Assembly: GCF_001190745.1 (NCBI RefSeq)
Contig: NZ_CP012196.1
Span: forward strand, 62,001-126,000
Length of the DNA stretch: 64,000 bases
Source of the DNA: Campylobacter gracilis
Lineage (GTDB): Bacteria > Campylobacterota > Campylobacteria > Campylobacterales > Campylobacteraceae
Direction of reading: 5' to 3'
A model generated the notes under the pieces. That model had not been told where the DNA came from. It did no database searches and was given only the letters and a program-made list of their open reading frames with translations. Shown here in pieces: positions 26,275 through 39,268 of the stretch (the first letter of the stretch is position 1; each line of letters starts with the position of its first letter). Position numbers and translations under genes: made by a program.

Positions 26275-28425
26275 TTAAAATTTTACCGATACGTTAAACA
26301 TAAACTGCCGCGCGTAGCCCATTTGAATAGGTATCACGCTCGTGGTTGTGCCGGTTGAGGATGAGGTATAGTATTTTTTGTCGGTCAAATTTTTGACATT
26401 GAACGAAAAATTCGTATCATAGCCCGAAATTTTAGTATCGTAGCTCACGAAGGCGTCATAAACTACGGCGTGAGGCAGCTTAAACGCCGTTCCTGCGGGC
26501 ACGTTCGGTAGGTTCGTACGCATATAGTAGGTGTACCACGAGCCGAAATATCGCGCGCCGCCGCCGAGCCTAAGCCCCTTTGCGCCTAGATGTGCGAAAT
26601 CGTAGTTGGCAAATAGGCTTGCTTGGTGCTTCGGCGTCGCTTCCAGCGGTTTGCCGATTAGCACCGCAAAAGCGCCGTCGTCCTCGCGCACCCTCGTTTT
26701 GGTGTATGCGTAGCTCGCCGACATGCTAAGCCCCTGCGTCACGCGCCCGTTTATATCGAGCTCAAATCCTCGCGAGCGGGCCTTGCCGATCGTCTCGCTT
26801 ATATTATTTACCGTTCGCAGGATGTTTCTTTTATCGATATTAAACACCGCCGCGCCTGCAGTGACGCGATCGTTTTGAAATTTAGTGCCGAACTCCAAAG
26901 ATTTGCCTTCCTCCGGCTTTAGATCGCCGCCTATCGCCTCGCCTATGGACATCTGCGGCGTGAAGCTTTGTGCGTAGTTAGTATATACCGACCACTGCGG
27001 ACTTAACAGGTACAAAAGCCCGCCCTGATAGGTCGTAGCAGCCTTTTTCTGATCGGTGCTGTTCGGTCCTCGCCAGCTTTGTTTGGCTACTTGATCGTAA
27101 AATTCCCTACGCACGCCCAAAGAAAGTATCAACTCGTCGGTTAAATTTATATTATCTTGCGTGTAAAGTCCGATCGTTCTTAGTTTTTGATATTGTATTT
27201 TTGGCTCTCTATCGTTCGTTAAGACGGCGCCCGAAGCGGTCTGTCCGGTAAGCATATTGATGCGTCCTGCGGTGCCTTTTAGCGCGCCCGGACGGTATCT
27301 GTAGTAGTTTTTGTAATCCGTGCCGAAAAGAACGTCGTGCTTAAGCGGACCCGTTTCAAATTTGCCGTTTAGCGTGACGCTTGCTGCGTGCGTGCGGTGT
27401 ATGAAATTATCGTAGTAGTTATACGATCGCGTCGTGCCGGTAAGGCCTTGGGGCGTGAATGGATTGTTCGGACGGACGTAGCCGTATTCGTGCTTGCTGC
27501 GCGAGAAAGCGTAAGCGCCTTTTAATATCCAATCCTCGTTAAATTCCTTCTCAAAGCCGAAATCAACCGTATCGAGCTTGCTTTGTAGTTTATTTACCGG
27601 CTCGTCGAAGCGGACTTTGCCGCTGCCGTAAATTTTACCCGTACTCGGCACCAAAAACGCGCCGCGATCCACAGGATCGGTAGAGCGGCTATGGGTGTAG
27701 CCTAAGTTTATCGAATAATCGTCTCCTTGATACGCAAGCGACGGCGCAAAGAGCGTGTTTTTTATACCGCCGAAATTTCGCCAATAATCCTTCGCGTAGT
27801 AATCGAATATAAATCTATACGCAAAGCCGCTATCTACGATCGGTCCCGCAGTATCAAATCCTGCGTCCCAATAGTTGCGGTTGCCTAGCCCGCCCTAAAG
27901 TTCATTTATAAACTCATACTGCGGCTTTTTGGTTACCATGTTTATGACGCCGCCCGGTTGCTGCGCGCCGTAGAGCATGCTCGCGGGCCCTTTTAGAACC
28001 TCGACGGATTGAATAGTTTTATTGTAGTTGTGTATCACGGCGCCCGGTACGCCGTTGCGCATAATCGAGCCGTCGCGACCCTCGCCGAAGCCACGCTTGA
28101 TGATCGCATCGAAAATATTTCCCGTCGTATTTGCATAGCTTATGCCGCTTACGTTTTGCAGCGATTCGGCTAGGGTGTCTGGCTTTTTGTCCTTTAGATG
28201 CTGCTGCGTTACGACGTTTACGGTCTGCGGAATTTCTAAAATTCTCTTAGTCGTCTTGCCGATCTCGCTGCGTACGGCGCGGTAACCGTCGTCGTTATTC
28301 GCCCATTCTACGACCTCGATATCGCCTAGGTTTTCGCCCGAGGCGGAATTTGCTGCGGCGTTTTGTTCGGCGCAAGCAAAGGAAAAAAGCGCCAAAGCCG
28401 CACCAAAACTCATCTTAAATTTCAT
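26275..28425 (-). pseudogene. TonB-dependent siderophore receptor with amber stop
   Basis: Outer-membrane iron-siderophore receptor of the FhuA/FoxA type, about 716 codons. The N-terminal 176 codons give a signal peptide and the plug domain (QTVNVVTQQHL, NGVPGAVIHNY, VEVLKGPASMLYG, QQPGGVINMVTKKP). A single TAG at 27895-27897 (codon 177) stops it. The frame then continues unchanged through the whole beta-barrel to the terminal aromatic residue (FNVSVKF). CAG to TAG is the likely change. Without suppression no receptor is made; the next in-frame Met at 27672 would give only a barrel fragment with no signal. A Fur-box-like palindrome lies upstream. Confidence 0.85.
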
Positions 28426-28497
28426 TACCGAACTCCTTGTAGATAAAGCTTATCGAAACGGCGGATTTTAAACAAAAATTTCTTAAATTTAAATATA

Positions 28498-28518
28498 TTA
28501 TCATTAACATAATGAGAT
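28498..28518. promoter_or_regulatory. Fur-box-like palindrome
   Basis: TCATTA-ACA-TAATGA is a perfect 6-3-6 inverted repeat inside an A/T-rich NAT-type array, about 75 bases ahead of the siderophore receptor start. Fur control of a TonB receptor is expected, but the match is by eye only. Confidence 0.45.
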
Positions 28519-28611
28519 TGATAAAATTTCGCGCGGAATTTTAAAATTTATCAGCGTTATAAAAGGCGTTTTTGAGTAATATCGCGCATCGATTTTAAGG
28601 AATTGCTAAAA

Positions 28612-29196
28612 ATGGACGAAAAAAGCCGAGCTAAATTTGAAAGCTGCGTGTCGCAGATGCTTGAAATTTTAGGCGAGGATCCGAAGCGCGACGGGCTTGC
28701 GAAGACGCCGGGGCGCGTAGCTAAAGCCTATGAGTTTCTAACTAGTGGCTACGAGCTGGATCCAAAAGAAATTTTAAACGACGCGCTGTTTGAGAGCAGC
28801 AACAACGAGATGGTTCTGATAAAAGATATAGAATTTTATAGTCTCTGCGAGCACCATCTGCTGCCGATCATCGGGCGCGCACACGTCGCGTACATACCGA
28901 ATAAAAAGGTCGTGGGGCTTAGTAAAATTCCGCGTATGGTAAATATTTTCGCGCGCAGGCTGCAGATCCAAGAGCAGCTTACCGAGCAGATCGCAAGCGC
29001 AATCCAAGAGGTAATCCATCCGCTCGGCGTGGGCGTGGTGCTGCAGGCGCGGCACATGTGCATGGAGATGCGCGGCGTGCAAAAGATCAACTCGACCACG
29101 ACTACGTCGGCACTTAGGGGGCTTTTTATCAGCCGAAACGACACGCGTAAGGAATTTTTCGATCTAATAAATTCTCCGAAAACTTTCGGTTTTTAA
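28612..29196 (+). CDS. folE: GTP cyclohydrolase I
   Basis: Opens GTP to dihydroneopterin triphosphate, first step of folate and some queuosine routes. The 194-residue protein has the zinc ligands in SLCEHHLLP and [11 protein letters not shown], plus the conserved KTPxR motif ([12 protein letters not shown]). I start it at the ATG nine codon-bases after TTAAGGA; an upstream in-frame TTG at 28603 leaves no room for the ribosome site. Monocistronic as far as seen, divergent from the receptor gene. Confidence 0.95.
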   Translation: MDEKSRAKFESCVSQMLEILGEDPKRDGLAKTPGRVAKAYEFLTSGYELDPKEILNDALFESSNNEMVLIKDIEFYSLCEHHLLPIIGRAHVAYIPNKKVVGLSKIPRMVNIFARRLQIQEQLTEQIASAIQEVIHPLGVGVVLQARHMCMEMRGVQKINSTTTTSALRGLFISRNDTRKEFFDLINSPKTFGF

Positions 29197-29274
29197 AACG
29201 TCAGGCGTTAAAGAAAAATTTAGCAATTATGTTATATTATCGTGCGAAATTGATAAAAGAGCGAAATTGTCTGA

Positions 29275-30501
<1,227 letters not shown>

Positions 30502-30511
30502 AGGATAAAAA

Positions 30512-31513
30512 ATGGCAAAAAATAGTTTGATAAACGGCTCGATCTGGGAGCAGTACTCGCAAAAAGTGCAGGATCGCATGAACAATCCTCGCTATATGGG
30601 TGAGATCACCGAGGAGGAAGCGAAGGCTAGAGGCGGTAAGCTAGTGGTCGCGGACTTCGGCGCCGAGAGCTGCGGCGATGCGGTGCGGCTATATTGGTTG
30701 ATAGATCCTAAAACCGATAGAATTTTAGACGCTAAATTTAAAAGCTTCGGCTGCGGCACGGCGATTGCGAGTTCGGACACGATGGCTGAGCTTTGCATCG
30801 GAAAGACCGTCGATCAAGCGGTAAAGATTACAAATTTAGACGTAGAGCACGCGATGCGCGATAACCCTGATGAGCCCGCCGTACCGCCGCAAAAGATGCA
30901 CTGCTCGGTAATGGCATACGACGTCATCAAGCAGGCTGCTGCGAATTACAAGGGCGTCGATCCCGCGCATTTTGAGGACGAAATCATCGTGTGCGACTGC
31001 GCGCGCGTGAGCCTCGGTACGATCAAAGAGGTGATCCGCCTAAACGACCTTCACACGGTCGAGGAGATCACGCAATACACCAAAGCGGGCGCGTTTTGCA
31101 AATCCTGCGTGCGCCCTGGCGGACACGAGGAGAAGGATTACTATCTGGTCGATATTTTAAAGCAAACCAGAGAGGAGATGGAGAGAGAGAGACTTCAAGC
31201 TCAAGCCGAGGCGAGTGCCGCTACTAGCGCGAAAGCGGGAGCCGAGATGAGCTTTGAGCAGCTAAATTTGATCGGTAAATTTAAAGCGGTCGAAGGGGTG
31301 CTTGACGAGGATATCCGCCCGATGCTTCAGATGGACGGCGGCAATCTCGACGTCATCGACATCAGGCCTGCAGACGACGGCAAAACGGACATATATATCC
31401 GCTACCTAGGCGCTTGTAGCGGCTGCGCCAGTGGTGCGAGCGGCACATTATACGCGATCGAAAATGTTTTGCAAGAAAACCTTAGCCCGAACATCCGTGT
31501 AATGCCGATCTAA
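30512..31513 (+). CDS. nifU: Iron-sulfur scaffold protein NifU
   Basis: Modular scaffold on which clusters are built from NifS sulfur. The 333 residues hold three parts: an IscU-like domain (about 1-130, with FKSFGCGTAIASSD and KMHCSVMA), a BFD-type [2Fe-2S] domain (about 155-205; CDCARVSLGTI and CKSCVRPGGH), and a C-terminal Nfu domain (about 255-333; MDGGNLDVIDI and LGACSGCASG). All cluster cysteines are present. It is co-transcribed with nifS. Confidence 0.95.
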   Translation: MAKNSLINGSIWEQYSQKVQDRMNNPRYMGEITEEEAKARGGKLVVADFGAESCGDAVRLYWLIDPKTDRILDAKFKSFGCGTAIASSDTMAELCIGKTVDQAVKITNLDVEHAMRDNPDEPAVPPQKMHCSVMAYDVIKQAAANYKGVDPAHFEDEIIVCDCARVSLGTIKEVIRLNDLHTVEEITQYTKAGAFCKSCVRPGGHEEKDYYLVDILKQTREEMERERLQAQAEASAATSAKAGAEMSFEQLNLIGKFKAVEGVLDEDIRPMLQMDGGNLDVIDIRPADDGKTDIYIRYLGACSGCASGASGTLYAIENVLQENLSPNIRVMPI

Positions 31514-31523
31514 GGTTGTTACT

Positions 31524-31542
31524 GCCAAGTTTGCATCTTGGC
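31524..31542 (+). terminator. Hairpin after nifU
   Basis: GCCAAG and CTTGGC pair around a seven-base loop 10 bases past the stop. The following T content is modest, so it may be a weak terminator. Confidence 0.4.
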
Positions 31543-31874
31543 TTAGTCTTTACGAAATTTTAAGAGCTTGGCTTCTGTATAATTGATGCAGTGCTAAATT
31601 TCGCCCCTTAGTTAAATTCGCAATTAGACGCTAAATCTGCGTAGAATTTCGCCGTTTGCTTTTAAGAATATCGTAAATTTTGATAAGGTTTTCTAGCGTG
31701 AAATTCATCCGTAAATTTTGTCTATAAAATTTAATTAAAAGAGCTTTTTATTTCGCTCGTGTAAGTTTTTTATGAGATTTCGTTTGTAAATTGGGCATAG
31801 AATTTTCTCCATGAATTCCATCTTTTTATAAATTTAGATGAAAATGCGCCATAAATCGCAGAATTTTAGCTGGC

Positions 31875-31896
31875 TATAATTTCTTTTTATTATAAT
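31875..31896 (+). promoter_or_regulatory. Two -10 boxes before the amino-acid binding protein
   Basis: TATAAT at 31875 and again at 31891; either could serve the gene whose ATG lies about 30 bases later behind AAAAGGGGAG. Confidence 0.45.
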
Positions 31897-31926
31897 TGCG
31901 CCTTATTTCAACTAAAAGGGGAGCAA

Positions 31927-32715
31927 ATGAAAGTATTTGTTTTGGCGGCTCTGCTACTTGGTTTTCTATCTGCAAATTCTTTGGATCAGATCAAAAAAGA
32001 TAGGCTCGTTCGCATCGGTGTATATAACGATCAGCCGCCGTTTAGTGCGCTCGTAGACGGCAAATACAGGGGATTTGAGATTGCTCTTGGCGAAAAGCTC
32101 GGCAAGGAGATTTTCGGCGATAATCCCGGCAAGGTAAAATTTATCCCGATCACGGCTTCAAGACGCATTAGCGCTTTACAGCGCAATGAAGCGGATATGG
32201 TGATTGCGACCTTTACTCCGACGCCCGCGCGAGCGAAAAAAGTAGATTTTTCGGAGCCTTATTTTAAGGTGCAGGTAGGTGTGCTAGCCAAAAAAGACGA
32301 GAATGTCACGAGCTTCGATCAGCTGCGCAAAAAGAGGATTTTCGTCATCAAACACTCTCCTATTCACAATTTCTTACGCAAAGCGGGCTTTAAGAAGAAT
32401 TTAAACTTTTGCGCCAGTTCGGCTAAATGCTACCGCGCTTTCAAGAGGGCGAAAAACGCCGTACATGTCGATGATAATCTAATCCTGCACGCATACGCGA
32501 TCATCGATAATAAAACGCAGGTTGTTTTGGATGGTCTAGGTAAGCAAACTTACAACGCAATCGCCGTACAGAAGGGCAATAATGCGCTGCTAGAGCTAAT
32601 CAATACATCTTTAGCGGGACTAAAAAAAGACGGATTTTTGGATAAGACCTTTGACGATACGCTCGAGATTTTTTATCACGGCACAATCGATAAGAAGGAA
32701 TTCTTGGTTGAATAA
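31927..32715 (+). CDS. Amino-acid ABC transporter binding protein, PEB1-like
   Basis: Periplasmic solute-binding protein of family 3 (SBP_bac_3), 262 residues. A Sec signal peptide (VFVLAALLLGFLSANS) has no lipobox cysteine, so the protein is soluble in the periplasm. Typical segments are VRIGVYNDQPPFSALVDGK, ADMVIATFTPTPARAKKVDFSEPY and a late DDNLILHAY. Such proteins bring polar amino acids such as Asp/Glu to an ABC permease. No permease or ATPase gene is next to it, so the partner is elsewhere or shared. Two cysteines (residues about 161 and 166) are unusual and could form a disulfide. Confidence 0.85.
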   Translation: MKVFVLAALLLGFLSANSLDQIKKDRLVRIGVYNDQPPFSALVDGKYRGFEIALGEKLGKEIFGDNPGKVKFIPITASRRISALQRNEADMVIATFTPTPARAKKVDFSEPYFKVQVGVLAKKDENVTSFDQLRKKRIFVIKHSPIHNFLRKAGFKKNLNFCASSAKCYRAFKRAKNAVHVDDNLILHAYAIIDNKTQVVLDGLGKQTYNAIAVQKGNNALLELINTSLAGLKKDGFLDKTFDDTLEIFYHGTIDKKEFLVE

Positions 32716-33327
32716 AATTTCGTGCAGAATTTGATTCTTGCGTTTGACTTCCGCTTGAAATTCGTTTTATTGTAATGACGGAGTGAAAAAATACATTGCG
32801 GGCTTAATTTGCTTTTAGAATTCGGCTTTGACTTTGCTTGCCTCTCCTAAAGCGCAAATTTTATCGGGATTTGTGAGGCTATTTAAAACGCACGCACTAC
32901 TAGCGCGAAATTCCATTTTCGGAAATAAAATTTTTAAGCGATTCGTCTGTATTTAAAATTCACGCAACTTTTATAGAGTCCGTTTCACTTTTACATCCCA
33001 CAAAACCCGCGCTAGCTTGTAAATTTCTATTTTTTCAGCTCTAAATACCTGCTTTCCCGCTACAGCTTTATGATTTAAATTTTAAAAATTCCTCTAAAAG
33101 GAGCTAAACTCCCAAGCGCTATTACCGCCTCGGTATGGAGAATTTAAAATTTACGCCCTACATCAAAGACAAATTTTATGCAAAGTAGGCGCCAAATGAG
33201 CAGGCGGAGCAAATAATTTCAAATTTAGCGGCGCCTGTCTTATCGGGTGCCGCGAAGCTGCATTTTATAAAGACGCGGCGAATACAAAAAATGGTCGTAA
33301 AATTTTACCTCAAGAGCCAATCTCGAT
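32716..33327. other. Long intergenic region
   Basis: About 610 bases of AT-rich sequence with no credible gene on either strand, no tRNA and no obvious repeat. Confidence 0.5.
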
Positions 33328-34041
33328 TTACTTCACCAGCTCGTAATTATACTCTTTCGTGCCGTCAAGTAGATTTGTGACGTTGTAGCCTCGCTCGTTT
33401 AGGGCTTTGGCGAGCTTGGCGCTGCGGTTGCCGCTGTAGCAGTGCGTGATCATCTTTTTGTCTTTATTGGCCTTAAGCACGTCCTTGTAGTTTTCTAAAG
33501 GCTCGCCGTCAGGAATATTTATCGCGCCTTTCATATGCCCCGCGTCGTAGTCTTGCTTCTGCCTAGCGTCGATGATCAGCACGTTCGGATCATTTGCTAT
33601 TTTCAAAAACCCCTCCGCGTTTATGCTGCCGACTTTATACAGCTCATAGTCGTACTGCTTCACGCCAGTCGCATTCATAAGCACACTGAAGCCTTTTTGT
33701 TTAAGCAGATCAAGCGCCTTGCTGCTGCGATTGCCCGTATTGCAATAAAGCACGACGTTTTTATCTTTATAGGCGTTTATCTCGTCCAGCCTGCTTTCCA
33801 GCTCTCCAAGAGGGATGTTGATCGCGTGCTTTATGTGGCCTGCAGCGTACTCATCTGCACTTCTAACATCAATGACTAGATAATTTTCTTTCGCCCTATT
33901 GTCCTCCTCTATCGCCGATAGCGCTGCGCCGCTTATAGCGTAGCCGCTAGGCTGCTGCATCTCGGCGCCGCAAGTCGCAAAAGATCCCAATGCCGCCAGC
34001 AAAACCGCGCTTTTTAAAATTTTGTGAGAAATAAATTTCAT
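33328..34041 (-). CDS. Exported protein with two rhodanese domains
   Basis: 237 residues with a signal peptide (about 1-26; a Cys near the cleavage region could make it a lipoprotein) and two rhodanese domains in tandem. Each has the active-site loop: CNTGNRSSK (first) and CYSGNRSAK (second), and both keep the catalytic Cys. The halves resemble each other (VIDVRSADEYAAGHIKHAINIP and VLIIDARQKQDYDAGHMKG), so they arose by duplication. It may handle sulfane sulfur in the periplasm; the substrate is unknown. It stands alone. Confidence 0.87.
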   Translation of the reverse strand: MKFISHKILKSAVLLAALGSFATCGAEMQQPSGYAISGAALSAIEEDNRAKENYLVIDVRSADEYAAGHIKHAINIPLGELESRLDEINAYKDKNVVLYCNTGNRSSKALDLLKQKGFSVLMNATGVKQYDYELYKVGSINAEGFLKIANDPNVLIIDARQKQDYDAGHMKGAINIPDGEPLENYKDVLKANKDKKMITHCYSGNRSAKLAKALNERGYNVTNLLDGTKEYNYELVK

Positions 34042-34385
34042 GTTTTTCCTTTGAATTTTAGCTTTTAAAGCGGGAGATTATATCAAAAATTTAGCTAAAT
34101 AGTGTGAATTTACGCCGTTAGCAGATGCGAACGATCAAGTAGGCGGTTTGCTTGCAAAAGCAAAAGAGCGATAAAATTTAATAAGGTCGGACTTGCGCCC
34201 GAGCAATACCAAAAGATAGGGGTTAAAATATATAGACCGCCACAATAAACGCTCTTAGGCAAAAGCCGCCCGCAAGCACGCCGCATTCGTTATAAACACA
34301 GCTTTTTACCTCCTCGCCGTCGCCGTGCGCAGAGGCTCGCTCGTAACGCTGCTCACCGCCTTAGCCTGCGAAGTCCGCGCCTGAA
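34042..34385. other. Intergenic, no gene
   Basis: Holds the promoter side of the rhodanese gene and GC-richer filler toward murB; no reading frame or RNA is recognised. Confidence 0.45.
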
Positions 34386-35177
34386 CTATAAAATTTTAAC
34401 CTCTAGCTCAAGCGCGACGCCGAAGCGCTGCAAAACCCGCTCGCGAGCGAGATCTATCAGGCTCATCATATCCTCAAAGCTCGCGCCTCCGAAATTTATG
34501 ATGAAATTGGCGTGCTGCTCGCTAAATTTCGCGCCGCCGACCCTGTAGCCTTTTAATCCCGCCGCTTCGATCAGCCTACCCGCGGCATCGCCAGGCGGGT
34601 TTTTAAAGCAGCTTCCAAAGCTAGCTCCCTTTGGCTGATTGGCGCGTTTGGCGGTGAAATCCGCGGCGAGTTCGGCATCAAAGCCGCGTGAAATTTTAAA
34701 CTCGGCGCCCAAAATCGGCTCCTCGATCCCGCTTCTTCGGTAGCCGAAGCTTATCCGCTCGCGCTCCACCCAGCCGCGAGTTAGGCGCACGGCAAGCAGG
34801 CTATCGCTGATGCTAGCGCCGGCGAGCCCCGCGTTCATTTTGATTAGCCCGCCGAGCGTGCCCGGGATGTTTCGCAAAAACTCAAAGCCGCCGAGGCCCT
34901 GCTTTTTGGCGAAGTTGTAAATTTTGCCCGACTTCGTCGCAGCCCCGATGCTAAGGACATCGCCACTTAAACTTATACGATCGAACTCCTCGCTTAGCAT
35001 CGCAAGGTGCGGCGGCGCGGGCGAGATGAGCAGATTGTTGCCACCGCCGATGATCGCGCCCCCCGCTATGCTCTCAAACTCTGCAAAATCGGTATCGTCT
35101 TTTAAAATTTGCACCGCAAAGCTCCCGCCGATGCGCACGGAGGTGTATTTGCTAAAATCTATCTGCTTTGTTTTCAA
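34386..35177 (-). CDS. murB: UDP-N-acetylenolpyruvoylglucosamine reductase MurB
   Basis: FAD enzyme that reduces UDP-GlcNAc-enolpyruvate to UDP-MurNAc in peptidoglycan synthesis. The 263 residues show the FAD-binding IIGGGNNLLI and GTLGGLIKMNAG, and the substrate-side GSCFKNPPGDAAGRLIEAAGLKG with the conserved Ser. It is short, as in other Campylobacterota. The start SIRIG-like region KYTSVRIGG is typical. Upstream lies a 600-base region containing a degenerate copy of part of this gene. Confidence 0.94.
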   Translation of the reverse strand: MKTKQIDFSKYTSVRIGGSFAVQILKDDTDFAEFESIAGGAIIGGGNNLLISPAPPHLAMLSEEFDRISLSGDVLSIGAATKSGKIYNFAKKQGLGGFEFLRNIPGTLGGLIKMNAGLAGASISDSLLAVRLTRGWVERERISFGYRRSGIEEPILGAEFKISRGFDAELAADFTAKRANQPKGASFGSCFKNPPGDAAGRLIEAAGLKGYRVGGAKFSEQHANFIINFGGASFEDMMSLIDLARERVLQRFGVALELEVKIL

Positions 35178-35785
35178 AATTTTGCCTTTTAAATTTCATT
35201 TCTAAATTTTGCGCTTGCCGCTCGCCCCGTATCGTTTTAAAATTTAGCGATACCGCCGCGAGGTGCGGTGCGAGACGCAAACGCTATTTCAAAATTTAGC
35301 GCCGCCAGCGCGATTGAATTTATCTCGCTTTCGATATGTTTTCAGCAGCGCGCTACATCGCACCGCAACTCGCACCCTGCGGCACAAAACACAGTCGCGC
35401 AATATGCTTCCACGCGTAAAATTTCATCGCTGCGTAGCCGTAAATTTAAGGCGCAGCTACAGATTGCACGGCGATAATAACGCTACAGCGCGGTCGATTG
35501 GCACAGCTTGGCGGCAAAATCCGCGGCGAGCTCAGCGTTAAATTTGCGCTAAATTTTAAACTCTCTATGCTCCGCGGCTAAATTTCAAAAACTACGGCAC
35601 AGCACTGCAATGGCAAGAGCGGGTAAAATTCTACCTTGCGCGCCCGCTTTTGCGCCGAAGCAAAATTTAGCCAAGTCACTCCGCTTAACGACGAGAAATT
35701 TAGCCAAAACACGATTTCATTCCGAGCAAAATTCACCCGAAACAAGAGCCAAAAATTTAATCTAAAATTTTAACCTCGCCCGGCT
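35178..35785. other. Intergenic region with a decayed murB fragment
   Basis: No intact gene. It contains the murB-like segment listed separately; the rest is AT-rich filler with many AAATTT words. Confidence 0.5.
35495..35563 (-). repeat. Degenerate copy of an internal murB segment
   Basis: About 70 bases align with murB at 34637-34704. They share GATTGGC, TTGGCGG, the exact word AAATCCGCGGCGAG and later AAATTTTAAACTC, with scattered substitutions between. It points to an old partial duplication or deletion-remnant of a second murB-like copy. Confidence 0.5.
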
Positions 35786-36682
35786 TTACATCGGGTTTTG
35801 CCCGCCGCAGTCCGCAAAACGGATCTCGTTATATTCGCGCGGGATAAAATTCTCCTGCGCGCTAAGCGGCGCAGGGTAAAATCCGCGCTCGTAACCAAGC
35901 TCAAACAGCCTATCTACCGCCCTTATCTGTACCTGCGAAAGCTCGATCGAGGCTTCGTTGGCATAAAGGCTCAGATATTTTTCGAGCTTTGCGTCGTCCA
36001 CGCGGATCAAATTTCGCTCCATCAGCATGTGCGACAAAAAGGGCTTATGCGCGGTGGCGATACGCACGCCCTCCGTTAGCACGCGCTCGCACTCGGTGGC
36101 GTCCGTTATCGGTAGGCTACGGCGAACCGCCATACCTCCTAGCGGCAACGGCAGATTTTCGCCCGCTAGCTCGCTCCAGATATCCCAGATCTCGCGCTCC
36201 ACGCAAAGCTCGTCCGAAAAGTCCAAAATGCTTTCATGTATCAGCACTCCTGCGTCTACCTCGCCGCTTAAAACCGCGCCCTCGATGTCGAGAAAATTTT
36301 TATAAACTATGCGCGCCTGTGGGTAGGCCATGCGAAAAAGCAGGGCATTGGTCGTGTGTTTACCGCTTAGCGCGACTTTGAAATTTCGCTTTAAAACCGC
36401 GCCCTTTTTCTTAACCAGCTTTGGCCCATAACCCTCGCCGAAGCTCACCGCCGTGCGCAAAAGCGCGTATTCGTCGCAGATAAGAGGATATAGCGCGAAG
36501 CTAATCGCCGTGGCCTCATAGGTGCCCTTTAGCGCCTCGTCGTTTAGCGTCTGGATATCAAGCGCGGTGGCGCTAAATTTTAGATTTTTTGAACTCACCC
36601 AGCCGAAATCAATCGCCTTATACATAAAAATATCGTCGGCGTCGGGCGAGTGGGCGACGTTTATATGCTTAAAAATCTTCAA
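35786..36682 (-). CDS. mqnD: 1,4-dihydroxy-6-naphthoate synthase MqnD
   Basis: Acts in the futalosine route to menaquinone, cleaving cyclic dehypoxanthine futalosine. The 298-residue product has the family start INVAHSPDADDIFMYKAI, the central SGKHTTNALLFRM with its conserved His, and GVLIHESILDF. MqnD shares a periplasmic-binding-protein fold with MqnA, but it lacks a signal peptide and is cytoplasmic. Campylobacter makes menaquinone this way. It is divergent from recA and has no partner gene next to it. Confidence 0.9.
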   Translation of the reverse strand: MKIFKHINVAHSPDADDIFMYKAIDFGWVSSKNLKFSATALDIQTLNDEALKGTYEATAISFALYPLICDEYALLRTAVSFGEGYGPKLVKKKGAVLKRNFKVALSGKHTTNALLFRMAYPQARIVYKNFLDIEGAVLSGEVDAGVLIHESILDFSDELCVEREIWDIWSELAGENLPLPLGGMAVRRSLPITDATECERVLTEGVRIATAHKPFLSHMLMERNLIRVDDAKLEKYLSLYANEASIELSQVQIRAVDRLFELGYERGFYPAPLSAQENFIPREYNEIRFADCGGQNPM

Positions 36683-36973
36683 ATTTAATCCTTTTTGCTC
36701 CGCTTTAAATTTCGCGCGCGGCCTAATTTCAAAATGTTGCGAAATTATAGTGAAATTTTGCTACAACCCTCATAAAAATGTGGAATTTCTAAAGAAAAAC
36801 GTGAAAAACAGAGCCTGTTTAAAAGGCTAAATTTAATGCTCTCCGCTTGCCGCGCAGAACTTTTGCGCTCCTTAAAAATTTCAAATTCCGAATGCCGCGC
36901 CGAATTTGAGCGAATAATCAAAAATTCATTTCAAATTTGGTAAAATCAAGCGAATTTATTTTTAAGGAAAAAC

Positions 36974-39267
<2,294 letters not shown>

Positions 39268-39268
39268 A

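Larger units (their letters stand above)
31514..31926. other. Intergenic region between nifU and the binding protein
   Basis: Starts with a hairpin (GCCAAG/CTTGGC) and ends with two promoter-like TATAAT boxes. Between them only AT-rich sequence is seen. Confidence 0.5.
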
